NCBI GenBank assembly: GCA_025060325.1
Contig: JANXBW010000011.1
Coordinates: 1 to 64,000, forward strand
Direction of reading: 5' to 3'
Length of the DNA: 64,000 bases
DNA from: Thermoguttaceae bacterium
Lineage (GTDB): Bacteria > Planctomycetota > Planctomycetia > Pirellulales > Thermoguttaceae
The position numbers were made by a program, and so were the translations under genes. Positions 46,496 through 54,955 of the stretch are shown here, in pieces. The notes under the pieces were generated by a model. That model saw only the letters and a list, made by a program, of their open reading frames with translations. It was not told the DNA's origin and did no database searches. The stretch's first letter is position 1; each line of letters begins with the position of its first letter.

Positions 46496-47266
46496 ATGTC
46501 CGAGCGGCCTTGTGGCAACCGCCGAGCTTACACGCTGACCGAGATGGTCATCGTGCTGGCCGTGGTTGCCGCTCTCATGGCGCTTGCCTGGCCCTCCCTC
46601 AGCCGGCCGTCTTCGAGATCTCAGCTTCGCTACGCTGCCAAGTACCTACGTGCGGAGCTTGCTCAAGCTCGGCTCGAGGCTATTCGGACCAACAAGCCCT
46701 GGCAGTTCTGCTACGCTCCGGGCACCGGGCAGTACATGATCGGCCCGGTGGAGAAAGCAAATTCCGGCGATTCTTTTTCCGAACTTGGGAACAATTTGGG
46801 CAGTTTGGAAAACGCCGCATCGGCACAGTCTTTGGGACAACCTCGGGCTCCGGGGAAAAGAGAACTTCCCGGCGATGTGATATTCGAGTTCCCGGAGCCG
46901 ATCGTATCGGCTTCGCGGACGGGCCGTCAGGCTGAAGTCACATCCGGGACATTCGACGCACCCGCAGGCGATTTTTCGGCCGAGACTGTTTCGCCTCCTG
47001 AAGATGGGGTGGCAAATTCGCCGGAATCACCAGCGGTTGATGCTGGTGCTCAGAGTTGGGAGCGAATTGTTTTTTTGCCCTCTGGGAGGTGTATGCGGAA
47101 CTATCTTCTGATGCTTCGTGGCCCGCACGGGTTTCAGTTACCGATCGTGGTTCGCGCCGTGACAGGGACCGCTTTGGTAGGCGAGGTGATGGCACCTTCC
47201 CGACCTCCGGCTGATGGCTCCTCGATGGGTCAGACACGGCAACTTGCGACGGTGGCGGGTCCGTAA
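46496..47266 (+). CDS. Minor pseudopilin, GspH-like
   Basis: Protein of 256 residues with a type IV prepilin N-terminus: a short leader, then A|YTLTEMVIVLAVVAALMALAWP with Ala instead of the usual Gly before the cleavage point. The following helix LRYAAKYLRAELAQARLEAIRTNK and the position after gspG indicate GspH. The middle (residues ~95-185) is a low-complexity insert. The frame is open from a TTG at 46478; I prefer the ATG at 46496. The stop is 2 bp before the next start. Confidence 0.8.
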   Translation: MSERPCGNRRAYTLTEMVIVLAVVAALMALAWPSLSRPSSRSQLRYAAKYLRAELAQARLEAIRTNKPWQFCYAPGTGQYMIGPVEKANSGDSFSELGNNLGSLENAASAQSLGQPRAPGKRELPGDVIFEFPEPIVSASRTGRQAEVTSGTFDAPAGDFSAETVSPPEDGVANSPESPAVDAGAQSWERIVFLPSGRCMRNYLLMLRGPHGFQLPIVVRAVTGTALVGEVMAPSRPPADGSSMGQTRQLATVAGP

Positions 47267-47268
47267 AG

Positions 47269-47847
47269 ATGCCTCCGGCAAATACCCGCGGCTTTTCGCT
47301 GTTTGAGGTTTTAGTGGCCGTAGCAGTTCTGGCCGGCTGCGCTGTCATTCTTGCCCAAATCGCAAGCTTTTCGAGGCAGGGGATTGAGAAACTGCAGTAC
47401 CGCACGCAAGCGCAAATTTTTTGCCAAAGCAAGCTGGCGGAAATTCTCTCTGGGGCCGAGCCATTGGAAGCAGTAAGTAAGCGGGAGCTGCCCGACCAGC
47501 CAGGATGGTTCTATTCCGTACAGGTGGAGCGGCGCGAGTCTGACGGCTTGGTGGCTGTAAGCGTCCGGACCTGGTTGGAACGCGGCGATACCACAACGGG
47601 GACAGAAGGCTCCGGGACCGTTTTGGCTGAATCGACCCTTGTAAGGTGGGTGCGAGACCCCCAACGACCGGCTGTCACTCGGCAAGATAGGCAAGTGCTT
47701 GATGAGGGCGGCGGAATGGTTCGGTCCAGCGCTCCATCCCAGGGCCGGATATCCGGAGGGCGGTCCCGGCAGGGAGGCTTTTCCAGGAGATTTGGCACCG
47801 GCCTTTATGGCGAGCGCCGCTTTCGCGGGTCGCCGTCGGAGGAATAA
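47269..47847 (+). CDS. Minor pseudopilin, GspI-like
   Basis: Protein of 192 residues with the prepilin signature TRG|FSLFEVLVAVAVLAGCAVI directly at the N-terminus and a GspI-like core (QIFCQSKLAEILSGAEPLEAV, PGWFYSVQVERRES). The tail is Ser/Arg/Gly-rich. It is tightly linked to the preceding gene, so translational coupling is likely. In type II systems GspI nucleates the tip complex with GspJ and GspK. Confidence 0.8.
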   Translation: MPPANTRGFSLFEVLVAVAVLAGCAVILAQIASFSRQGIEKLQYRTQAQIFCQSKLAEILSGAEPLEAVSKRELPDQPGWFYSVQVERRESDGLVAVSVRTWLERGDTTTGTEGSGTVLAESTLVRWVRDPQRPAVTRQDRQVLDEGGGMVRSSAPSQGRISGGRSRQGGFSRRFGTGLYGERRFRGSPSEE

Positions 47848-48031
47848 AGGCTCGAGTATCCTCCCGCTGCCTCTTTGGGTCGCAGCGGAAGATTCGGCCG
47901 GCCTGCTCAACCAGGTAGTCATCCTTCGTGTAAACGAAACTGTCTAGGCAGCGTTGGTGTATGCGATTTTGCTTGTGTTTGTACGAGCGTTGAGAATCTC
48001 TAAGGTCCTTCCCCCCAGGATACCGCGGTAT

Positions 48032-49222
48032 GTGATTGGCGGGCTTTTCGCCCGAGCCAACCGGTCCGCCCCTAAAGTGTACAAGCCCTTTTTCGGATTT
48101 ACCCTCCTTGAGCTCCTGATTGCCTCCTTCCTGATCTCCGTTGTGGTTCTTGCCCTTTGGGGGTTGTTTTCTGTTTACGCTGGGCTAATGGATGCGGGTT
48201 TTCGACGCGTGGAGCAAACCCAAGTGGTCCGCGCGCTGGCTGAACAGCTCCGCTCGGACCTCCGCCACGCCATCCAGGATCCCGTCGGTGGACTGCGAAC
48301 GCCGCGAACGGGTGCGGCACCTGTTCGGCGATTTGGCTTATGGGGAACGTCAACGGAATTACGCTTCGATGTCCTGCAACCGCCACCGAGTTTTGACCTA
48401 GCCGGAACCTCGGGCCAGAAGGAGGCCGGCTTTGAGGGAGACACGGCGGAGCGCCTTCCCGAATTAAGGACCGTATACTATCGATTCTCCCCTCCCCAAG
48501 CCCCGCAGCTTGAACCGAGATCAGCCCAGTTCAGCCAGGAGACTGACCTGGGAACCGACCAAGACCGCGCGATAAATCTTGATCGGGTGAATCTTCCGGG
48601 ACTCCTTCGCTGGGAAAAGGACTTCGAGACACCGGAGGGCAAAGCAAGTTTGGAAGAGAGCATTACAGGTGGGAGCGCTACCGGCGAAACGTCCCTCGTC
48701 GGCGTTTCTAGATCGCTCACCCAGTCAGGGGAGCAGGCCACACTGCCTGCACTTCATGCACAGCTTCAATCTCTTTATGGCCCGCAGGTTTTGTATATTC
48801 CGGAGGTTGTAGAGCTAGAATTCCGATATTTCGACGGACGGAGCTGGTCCTCTAGCTGGGATAGTCTTTCCCGGCAAGCGCTGCCCGTGGCAGTCGAGGT
48901 GCGATTCCGCATCGACCCGGATTTTCGCGCAGAAGGAGCTGCGGGTCCGCAAGATGGGGCAACTCAGTTGCTGCAAGCCGGGGAGAATGAGATGCCGGCA
49001 GAACGGCCGCCAACTGCCGGCGAGAGCTTCCGGGTAGTGATTGACATTCCTGGATCACCCCGATTCGAAGGACCGCGATCCCCTGCACCCGCGGAAAGTC
49101 CACAAAGCCCACCCCTTGTCACTCGCCCAGTTATTCCACCGCGGCCCTTGCCGCTTGCCCGACCGGTGGAACCACGGCCACAACTTTTGCCTTCTGATCA
49201 GTGGATGAGGGTTTCTCCGTGA
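48032..49222 (+). CDS. Minor pseudopilin, GspJ-like
   Basis: Prepilin of about 396 residues, longer than usual GspJ (~200). The cleavage motif is FFG|FTLLELLIASFLISVVVLALWGLF, followed by a helix and LRSDLRHAIQDP. The later YIPEVVELEFRYFDGRSWSSSWDS segment is the typical GspJ region. The C-terminal ~90 residues are Pro-rich. No ATG precedes the cleavage site: the frame is open from a TTG at 47954, and I chose the GTG at 48032, which gives a 22-residue leader. Its stop overlaps the start of the next gene. Confidence 0.78.
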   Translation: MIGGLFARANRSAPKVYKPFFGFTLLELLIASFLISVVVLALWGLFSVYAGLMDAGFRRVEQTQVVRALAEQLRSDLRHAIQDPVGGLRTPRTGAAPVRRFGLWGTSTELRFDVLQPPPSFDLAGTSGQKEAGFEGDTAERLPELRTVYYRFSPPQAPQLEPRSAQFSQETDLGTDQDRAINLDRVNLPGLLRWEKDFETPEGKASLEESITGGSATGETSLVGVSRSLTQSGEQATLPALHAQLQSLYGPQVLYIPEVVELEFRYFDGRSWSSSWDSLSRQALPVAVEVRFRIDPDFRAEGAAGPQDGATQLLQAGENEMPAERPPTAGESFRVVIDIPGSPRFEGPRSPAPAESPQSPPLVTRPVIPPRPLPLARPVEPRPQLLPSDQWMRVSP

Positions 49223-50799
49223 ACCGTGTCGCCCGGCGGAAAAAAAGGTTGCCTGCGGTAACGAGCCATGACGGAAGGCTCCCTGAAGCCATGGTCCCGG
49301 GGCCTGTCAGCCAAGGGCGCCGGGGGGAGGCATCGTCGGGGATGATCCTGCTTGTCGTGCTTGTTGTTCTGAGCATGCTCACCTTCGCCGGCCTGGCGAT
49401 TGTCATCAATATTTCAACAGAGACACGGGCCTTTGTTTACGAAAGTAATCGGCTGCAACTGGAGCAGGTTCTTCTATCCGGCGTGGAGTATCTCAAGGCT
49501 TTTTGTGAAAAGACCCCGGCAGAGCAGTTTGCCGCGGGCGGTCCGGACGATAACCCGGCTCGCTTTTCCCGAGTGCCCGTGGCCGCTCCGGGTGGGAGTG
49601 CTCCCCTGGGCTATTTCAGCGTGCTTGCGCCGCGGCAGGAAGCCGATCCGAGCACTCCCGGCGGACGTTTCGGTCTGCAAAGCGAAAACGCCAAACTCAA
49701 CTTGCGGACGCTTCTTTTGTGGGAGGAAACAGGTATTGCGCGGGCCCGGGATGCGCTTATGCTCCTTCCGGGCATGACCGAGTCGGTAGCCGATAGCATC
49801 CTGGACTGGGTCGATGCGGACGAAAGCCGTCGCCCTTACGGTGCCGAGGCCGATTACTATGCCACTCAGCGACTGCCCTATCGGCCCCGAAACGATGTCC
49901 CCGTGGCCATCGAAGAGCTTCTCCTAGTTCGGGGGGTCGAGCGGTATCTGCTGATTGGTGCGACATTCGGCCAACCGAGTTCGGCGGGGCTATCCTTAGT
50001 TACTGGTGGGGGAGGCCAATCTGAGGCCACGGCTTGGGTCAACTATATCACGCCCTATAGCGGCGAGCGGAACGTCAGTAGCGACGGTCTGCCCCGAATC
50101 AACCTTAACGATCCAGAGCTTGCTCGGCTCCATCAACGGATTGCCCAAGCGTTTACAGAAGAAATCGCGGACTTTGTGGTCTTTTATCGGCAGTTTGGTC
50201 CGGCTACTGAGGAGGTGGACAGTCTTTCCGATGCTCAGGCAGCCCCGGGGGATCTTGCCCCCGACTTTAGCCGATCGGCCGCACATGCTTTTCGAAGTGT
50301 TTTTGACATTTTGGACGCCTCTGTCGAGGTGGAAGTAGCCGGGCGGGACCGGGTGGTAGTTCGCTCACCACTGTCGGCGGATCCTGAGCTTGTCCGTCAA
50401 CATTTGTCCAACTGGATCGACCGCACAACTACCACTGCCGACCGAGTCCTTTATGGCCGGATCGATATTACCCGGGCCCCGCGGGAAGTTCTGTTGGCAA
50501 TACCGGGAATGGATAGCACAGTTGCCGAACGCATACTTGCCCTTCGTCAGCAGGGGACATCAGGCGGGGAGGAATCGCCGCTTGCCCGGCTGTATTTTGA
50601 GGGGGCAATCTCGGCGGAACAACTTCGGCAACTTGGTCCCTTTGTCACCACTCGCACTGACGTGTGGACAGCGGAGATCGTGGCCGAGGATGCGGGCAAT
50701 CCGAATCTTCGCCTTCGGGCGGTGGTGACCGTGGATGCTACCGCGGTACCAGCTCGGCAAGTATACTGGAAGCATATGGGCAGTGGCCCCAGTACCTAA
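49219..50799 (+). CDS. gspK: Tip pseudopilin, GspK-like
   Basis: Large minor pseudopilin (526 residues). The hydrophobic segment is SSGMILLVVLVVLSMLTFAGLAI. The GspK-specific parts are LPGMTESVADSILDWVDADESRRPYGAEADYY and a later helix-hairpin-helix, INLNDPELARL and ITRAPREVLLAIPGMDSTVAERILALR. The GTG at 49219 overlaps the gspJ stop as GTGA, with GAGGG 7 nt upstream, a classic coupled start. A GTG at 49201 is also in frame. About 45 residues precede the hydrophobic segment, long for a prepilin leader. Confidence 0.87.
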   Translation: MNRVARRKKRLPAVTSHDGRLPEAMVPGPVSQGRRGEASSGMILLVVLVVLSMLTFAGLAIVINISTETRAFVYESNRLQLEQVLLSGVEYLKAFCEKTPAEQFAAGGPDDNPARFSRVPVAAPGGSAPLGYFSVLAPRQEADPSTPGGRFGLQSENAKLNLRTLLLWEETGIARARDALMLLPGMTESVADSILDWVDADESRRPYGAEADYYATQRLPYRPRNDVPVAIEELLLVRGVERYLLIGATFGQPSSAGLSLVTGGGGQSEATAWVNYITPYSGERNVSSDGLPRINLNDPELARLHQRIAQAFTEEIADFVVFYRQFGPATEEVDSLSDAQAAPGDLAPDFSRSAAHAFRSVFDILDASVEVEVAGRDRVVVRSPLSADPELVRQHLSNWIDRTTTTADRVLYGRIDITRAPREVLLAIPGMDSTVAERILALRQQGTSGGEESPLARLYFEGAISAEQLRQLGPFVTTRTDVWTAEIVAEDAGNPNLRLRAVVTVDATAVPARQVYWKHMGSGPST

Positions 50800-50842
50800 T
50801 GGCTTAACCGACCGTTCGGCGCACCGGTCTGCGAGGTAGTCG

Positions 50843-52453
50843 ATGTCGCGGATCTTAGCCCTCGATTGGGATGAGCATGAGATTCGGTACCTTTTGGCGA
50901 CAGCTCGCCGAGGCAGGGTGAGCGTTCAAGCTTTTGGATCGCAGCCACTTGTCGACATAAGCGAGGGGGGTGAAAAACCCCGGCCGGATTGGGAAGGCTC
51001 CCTCCGAGCACTCTTAAGTGATCGGCAGTTCAGTGGTGCTCGAGTGGTGGTGGGGATAGAATCCGCCCGAGTGGAACTCTTAACGCTTGATCTGCCGCCG
51101 GCCGAAGATCATGAGCTTCCCGAGCTGGTGCTCCTGCAGGTTGTGCGTCAGTTACAGCAACCCCCGGAGAACCTGGCTGTGGACTTTATCCCCTTGGAAG
51201 GGGATCCTCGTTCGCGGCGGAAGGTTTTGGCCGCCGTCTTAAACCGGGAAGAACTGGATCGCATCTCCTCGCTCTTTAAGCGGATGAAACTTAAGCCGGC
51301 ACGAGTGGTGTTTCGTCCACTGGCTGTAGCCTCCCTTTTGAAACGCCTCGTCCCCCGGCTTCCCAGTCCGTGCCTTGTCATCAACAGGATTGGCTTGCAG
51401 GCGGATCTGACTTTACTGGTTGATGGCCGGGCAATTCTTTTCCGCAGTATTCGGCTTCCGGAAGCCCCCTTGGCTAGCCAGCTTAGCCGGCTTGTTTTGG
51501 AGGCCGAAAGAACGGTAATGGTCGCCGCAACCTCATCTTTGGCCGGCGAAAAGCTTGCGTACTGCTATGTGTTTGGCTCAGGCGAGGAACACGGGGATTT
51601 GGCGGAGCGGCTGGCCGAGCATTTGTCAACGCCAGCCGAGGTGATCGATCCGCTGGGGGCCGTCGACGTTCGCCAGGTGGAAATCCCCCAGAATTTGGGT
51701 CGTTTTTCCGCGCATATCGGTATGGTAGTGGACGAAGCGACCGGTGCCCGGCCGGAAGTGGACTTTCTCCACGTCCGCCGACCCCCGGCGAAGATCAAGA
51801 GGGCCCATGTGGTGGCAGCGGTCTTAGGGGCAGTAGCGGTCATCGCAGGAATTGGCCTTTGGAGCTTTTGGAGCCAGTACTCGGAAATTGCCTCAGAAAA
51901 CGCCGCGCTTGAGGCGGAACTGCGGGAATTAAACGAAGCGGTCAAGAAGGCCGCCCGGACCGGTCAATTGGTTCGAGCCGTGGCCGATTGGGTGGGGACC
52001 GAAATTGTTTGGCTGGACGAATTGGCGGATTTGTCTCTTAAACTCCCTGGAGCCCGCCACCTGGTCATTTTGCGTCTCACCGCGACAACCACCGGAAAAG
52101 GAAGTGGCAGTATTTTTCTCCAGGGTGTTGTGCGGGATCCCCGAATCCTTCAGCAAATGGAGTCGGGCATTCGCGACAGTCTCCGCCGCGTGGAGACGCC
52201 CCGGATTTATGAGCGCGAGCTAGGGGGTGAAGCCACTTGGAGCTTTGAATCCTCCGTTGTCGTCAACAGGCGCGAGCCGAGCCAGTACCTCCTGGCCTCG
52301 CTGGGTGGGGAACAGCCGGCTGAGATGCCTCAGAGGGAAGCTCGCGCGGCGGAAAAACCGGAGGTAGCTTCAAGCAAGTTGCCAAACCCGCAGAGGGTGG
52401 GCGCAAACCCGGCGATGGCCGCCCAGCAAACTCCTCAGCCAAAGGCGCCTTAA
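50843..52453 (+). CDS. gspL: GspL-like protein (PilM-type domain + membrane helix + PilN-type domain)
   Basis: Inner-membrane protein of 536 residues. The N-terminal ~300 residues have the actin-like fold seen in PilM and the GspL cytoplasmic domain (ILALDWDEHEIRYLL, VVVGIESARVELLTLDLP, LVINRIGLQADLTLLVDG). One membrane helix lies near residues 320-342. A PilN/GspL-type coiled coil and ferredoxin-like domain follow. The last ~70 residues are low-complexity. It recruits the ATPase to the membrane in type II systems. The stop is 4 bp before the next gene. Confidence 0.85.
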   Translation: MSRILALDWDEHEIRYLLATARRGRVSVQAFGSQPLVDISEGGEKPRPDWEGSLRALLSDRQFSGARVVVGIESARVELLTLDLPPAEDHELPELVLLQVVRQLQQPPENLAVDFIPLEGDPRSRRKVLAAVLNREELDRISSLFKRMKLKPARVVFRPLAVASLLKRLVPRLPSPCLVINRIGLQADLTLLVDGRAILFRSIRLPEAPLASQLSRLVLEAERTVMVAATSSLAGEKLAYCYVFGSGEEHGDLAERLAEHLSTPAEVIDPLGAVDVRQVEIPQNLGRFSAHIGMVVDEATGARPEVDFLHVRRPPAKIKRAHVVAAVLGAVAVIAGIGLWSFWSQYSEIASENAALEAELRELNEAVKKAARTGQLVRAVADWVGTEIVWLDELADLSLKLPGARHLVILRLTATTTGKGSGSIFLQGVVRDPRILQQMESGIRDSLRRVETPRIYERELGGEATWSFESSVVVNRREPSQYLLASLGGEQPAEMPQREARAAEKPEVASSKLPNPQRVGANPAMAAQQTPQPKAP

Positions 52454-52457
52454 GGCC

Positions 52458-53381
52458 ATGAACCCGAAAGTTCGTCAATATATCCTGGCGGGCATCTTCG
52501 GCCTGATGGTGCTCTACTACCTGGGGGGAATGCTGTTTGAACAGCTCGTCCAGGGGCCCCTTCAGGCTGCCCGGGGTCGCACCACACAGCTTCAGCAAAA
52601 CCTGGAGCGACGCCGCAAAGAGCTTGCTGCTGCCCGCCAGGCAGCTGAGTGGCTTGCCTATTGGCAGCAACAGGCCTTGCCGCCCAATCGGGAACTAGCC
52701 CAATCTCTCTATCAGGCCTGGCTTGTGCAACTTTGTGACGAGGCAAAACTGTCCAATCGCAGCATTAACGTTGGCGCACCACGGTCTCCAGGGGGTCAAT
52801 TTCAGGTGTTGACATTTTCCCTCCGCGCACGGGCTAGTTTAGAACAACTTGTAGACTTTTTGTTCGGTTTTTACCGCACGGATTTACTCCATCAGATCAG
52901 AACGTTGACAGTGACACCCCTCGGCAGTGCGGAGGAATTTGATATCTCCATGAGTATCGAGGCTGCCATGCTACCGGAGGCCTTTGGGACTTTAACAGAC
53001 ACCGAGCAAATCCTCCGCGAGTTTACTGCCCGCACGTGGCGTCCCTCACGGAAGTTGGCCGGCCCAAGCGCCGAGGCCTACCGCCAGGTGGTGGTCGGTC
53101 GCAATATCTTTCGCTTAGATCCCGCGCCAGACCCGCTGGATTATACGTTTCTTACCTCGATTGTCGAATCCAATGGTCAACGAGAAGTCTCGTTTGAGGT
53201 ACGATTGACGGATACCCGTCTTCGCCTAAAGAAAGGAGAGATTTTGGAGCTGGGACAGTTTCGGGCCATTGTGTGGGAAATCTTCGATTCCGATGTCCTT
53301 CTCCAAGCAGATGATGGGCTGTGGTTAGTCTCTTTAGGTGAGTCAATTTCGCAGGCGGCGGCAATTCCCCCACAGTTTTAG
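52458..53381 (+). CDS. GspM/PilO-like protein fused to a GspC/PilP-type HR domain
   Basis: Protein of 307 residues. An N-terminal membrane helix (LAGIFGLMVLYYLGGMLF) is followed by a coiled coil and a PilO/GspM-type ferredoxin-like domain (residues ~30-185). After ~200, the sequence YRQVVVGRNIFRLDP opens a small beta domain like the HR domain of GspC or PilP (FEVRLTDTRLRLKKGEILELGQFRAIVWEI). In type II systems the HR domain binds the N0 domain of the secretin, so this one chain may contact the N0 domain of the giant protein. No separate gspC is in the cluster, which fits. Confidence 0.75.
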   Translation: MNPKVRQYILAGIFGLMVLYYLGGMLFEQLVQGPLQAARGRTTQLQQNLERRRKELAAARQAAEWLAYWQQQALPPNRELAQSLYQAWLVQLCDEAKLSNRSINVGAPRSPGGQFQVLTFSLRARASLEQLVDFLFGFYRTDLLHQIRTLTVTPLGSAEEFDISMSIEAAMLPEAFGTLTDTEQILREFTARTWRPSRKLAGPSAEAYRQVVVGRNIFRLDPAPDPLDYTFLTSIVESNGQREVSFEVRLTDTRLRLKKGEILELGQFRAIVWEIFDSDVLLQADDGLWLVSLGESISQAAAIPPQF

Positions 53382-53401
53382 GAGGATGAAATCTTCGGCC
53401 G

Positions 53402-53929
53402 ATGGTGCTGCTTGTTGAGGATCCACTCCCTATCCTTTTCGTGGGCGTGCTGGCGGAGGCTTTGCTTGGCCTTGCCCTGCTTCATACAGGACGCATGTAC
53501 ATCGTTCCCGGCATGATCGCCGTGGCAATTCTGACGGGCGGGGCGATTATTGCCGAGGCACTTATCGTCACTGACCGGGAAGCTATCGAGGCGCAACTAG
53601 AAAGAGGGGCTGCCGCTTTCGTCCAGCGTGACTGGGCGACCATTGATGCCCTTATTGCCCCGGATGCTCAGACGACGCGGAGTCGTGCTTCGTTTGTGCT
53701 TGAGCACCTTAAGTTCCATTGGATTAAAATCCGGCAATTGGAGATAACGGTCAATCGGCTTACGAGCCCTCCGACGGCGGAAGCGAAGTTTCGGGTGGCT
53801 TTCCGCTTTGAGGAAACGACGGGCCAATATCCTTATCGGTATGACGAAGTGGGGCTTTTGGTGGAATTGATGTTGACAAATCAAGGTTGGCTTGTCACCG
53901 ACCACATCGAGGCGTATGAAATTCGTTAG
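53402..53929 (+). CDS. Small membrane protein with NTF2-like domain, end of the secretion operon
   Basis: Protein of 175 residues with two membrane helices (near 11-29 and 36-55) and a C-terminal domain of about 110 residues. That domain begins with a helix (AIEAQLERGAAAFVQRDWATIDALI) and continues with beta strands, as in NTF2/SnoaL-like folds. The family is not recognised with certainty. It starts 20 bp after the GspM-like gene, so it belongs to the same transcript; a link to secretion is inferred from position only. AGGAGG at 53380-53385 is somewhat far from the ATG. Confidence 0.65.
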   Translation: MVLLVEDPLPILFVGVLAEALLGLALLHTGRMYIVPGMIAVAILTGGAIIAEALIVTDREAIEAQLERGAAAFVQRDWATIDALIAPDAQTTRSRASFVLEHLKFHWIKIRQLEITVNRLTSPPTAEAKFRVAFRFEETTGQYPYRYDEVGLLVELMLTNQGWLVTDHIEAYEIR

Positions 53930-54146
53930 ACAAGCGGGCACCCGGTCGCCCCGGTAGACGATATAAGAAAACCTTCTCCGTACTGCTACTCCGGCATTTA
54001 TTGTCAACCCCTCTTCCTGGTCACGTTGACCATCCGCCGGCAGAGGGCAAAAACCATCGGTGCTTCCCGATTAGTAGCCGATCTCCTCTCGCGGCGCAGC
54101 CGCCGTAATCAAACGAGTTATCGGTAATAAGCTTATCGGCGGCCGT

Positions 54147-54180
54147 GAAAATATAGGCGTCCCTGCGGAGCGATATTTTC
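54147..54180. terminator. Bidirectional hairpin between convergent genes
   Basis: GAAAATAT (54147-54154) is repeated inverted as ATATTTTC (54173-54180), with further pairing in the GC-rich interior. Either strand gives a hairpin ending in a T-rich arm. It lies between the secretion operon and the convergent CPBP protease gene, a fitting place for a two-way terminator. The rest of this 305-bp gap also has a small palindrome, ATAAGCTTAT, but no gene. Confidence 0.5.
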
Positions 54181-54234
54181 CTCGCGTGCATCTTATCAAC
54201 AACATCCAGAAGGAAATGGCAGTAACGAGTCGAT

Positions 54235-54843
54235 CTATCGCGATCGCCGGAGAAGGTAGAGACAGGCCAGGAAGTCGTAAACGCCGTGGGCGATCACTGC
54301 GGTTAAGAGGTTCCCAGTAAAGAAATAAAGCCCGCCGAGGTAAATTCCCATAGCTGTGGCAAAGAGAAGGTAGCCCGGCGAAACGGCGTGAAAAAGCCCA
54401 AAGAGGATTCCCGCCCCGATTATCCCAAGCCACCGGTCGACGGCTGCATCGCCCGGCCCCTGAAGCACATGCTGCATTACCCCGCGAAAAAAGACCTCCT
54501 CGCCAAATCCTGCAAGCGCAGACAAAAGGGCGATTTGCCCTAAGCTCCAATGGCGTAAGAGTGGAACGAAAAAGGTCTCTATGATGCTAATAATCTCCCG
54601 CAAGAATCGCAACGGAATCCGAAAGAACAGTGCCAATAGCGCAAGCGGCGGAATTGCCCCGAGAATACCCCAAACCACGGCTGTGGACGTCAATGTCATT
54701 GCGGCGATCGGGTGCGGAAGAGAGAATAACTGAGCCAATACGATTCCCACAAGCACCAGGCCGCCCTCGAGGGCAACTCCCAGGAGAAAAGCCCGCTGCG
54801 CATGCCGGGCGTCAAGACGCCGACTGTCGTGATTTTCGCTCAT
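54235..54843 (-). CDS. CPBP-family intramembrane metalloprotease
   Basis: Membrane protein of 202 residues with about six hydrophobic segments. The CPBP (CAAX protease/Abi) motifs are in order: GFGEEVFFRG (EExxxR), FGLFHAV (FxxxH) and HGVYDF (HxxxD-type). Family members are intramembrane proteases acting in protein processing or bacteriocin tolerance; the substrate here is unknown. A TTGACACTGTCAA palindrome (54865-54877) lies 22 bp upstream of the start and might be an operator. Confidence 0.85.
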   Translation of the reverse strand: MSENHDSRRLDARHAQRAFLLGVALEGGLVLVGIVLAQLFSLPHPIAAMTLTSTAVVWGILGAIPPLALLALFFRIPLRFLREIISIIETFFVPLLRHWSLGQIALLSALAGFGEEVFFRGVMQHVLQGPGDAAVDRWLGIIGAGILFGLFHAVSPGYLLFATAMGIYLGGLYFFTGNLLTAVIAHGVYDFLACLYLLRRSR

Positions 54844-54864
54844 ACCCGGGGGGAATCAACCGAC

Positions 54865-54877
54865 TTGACACTGTCAA
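54865..54877. repeat. 13-bp palindrome upstream of the CPBP gene
   Basis: TTGACA-C-TGTCAA, a perfect 6-bp inverted repeat with one central base. Both arms read as a -35 hexamer, one on each strand. Possible operator. Confidence 0.4.
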
Positions 54878-54955
54878 CTCGGGAACTGCTTGTTGTTAGG
54901 TTTGTGTCTTTCGCGACCTACCGGTGCCGTTTGAATGGCGCCATGGTCAAAACGT

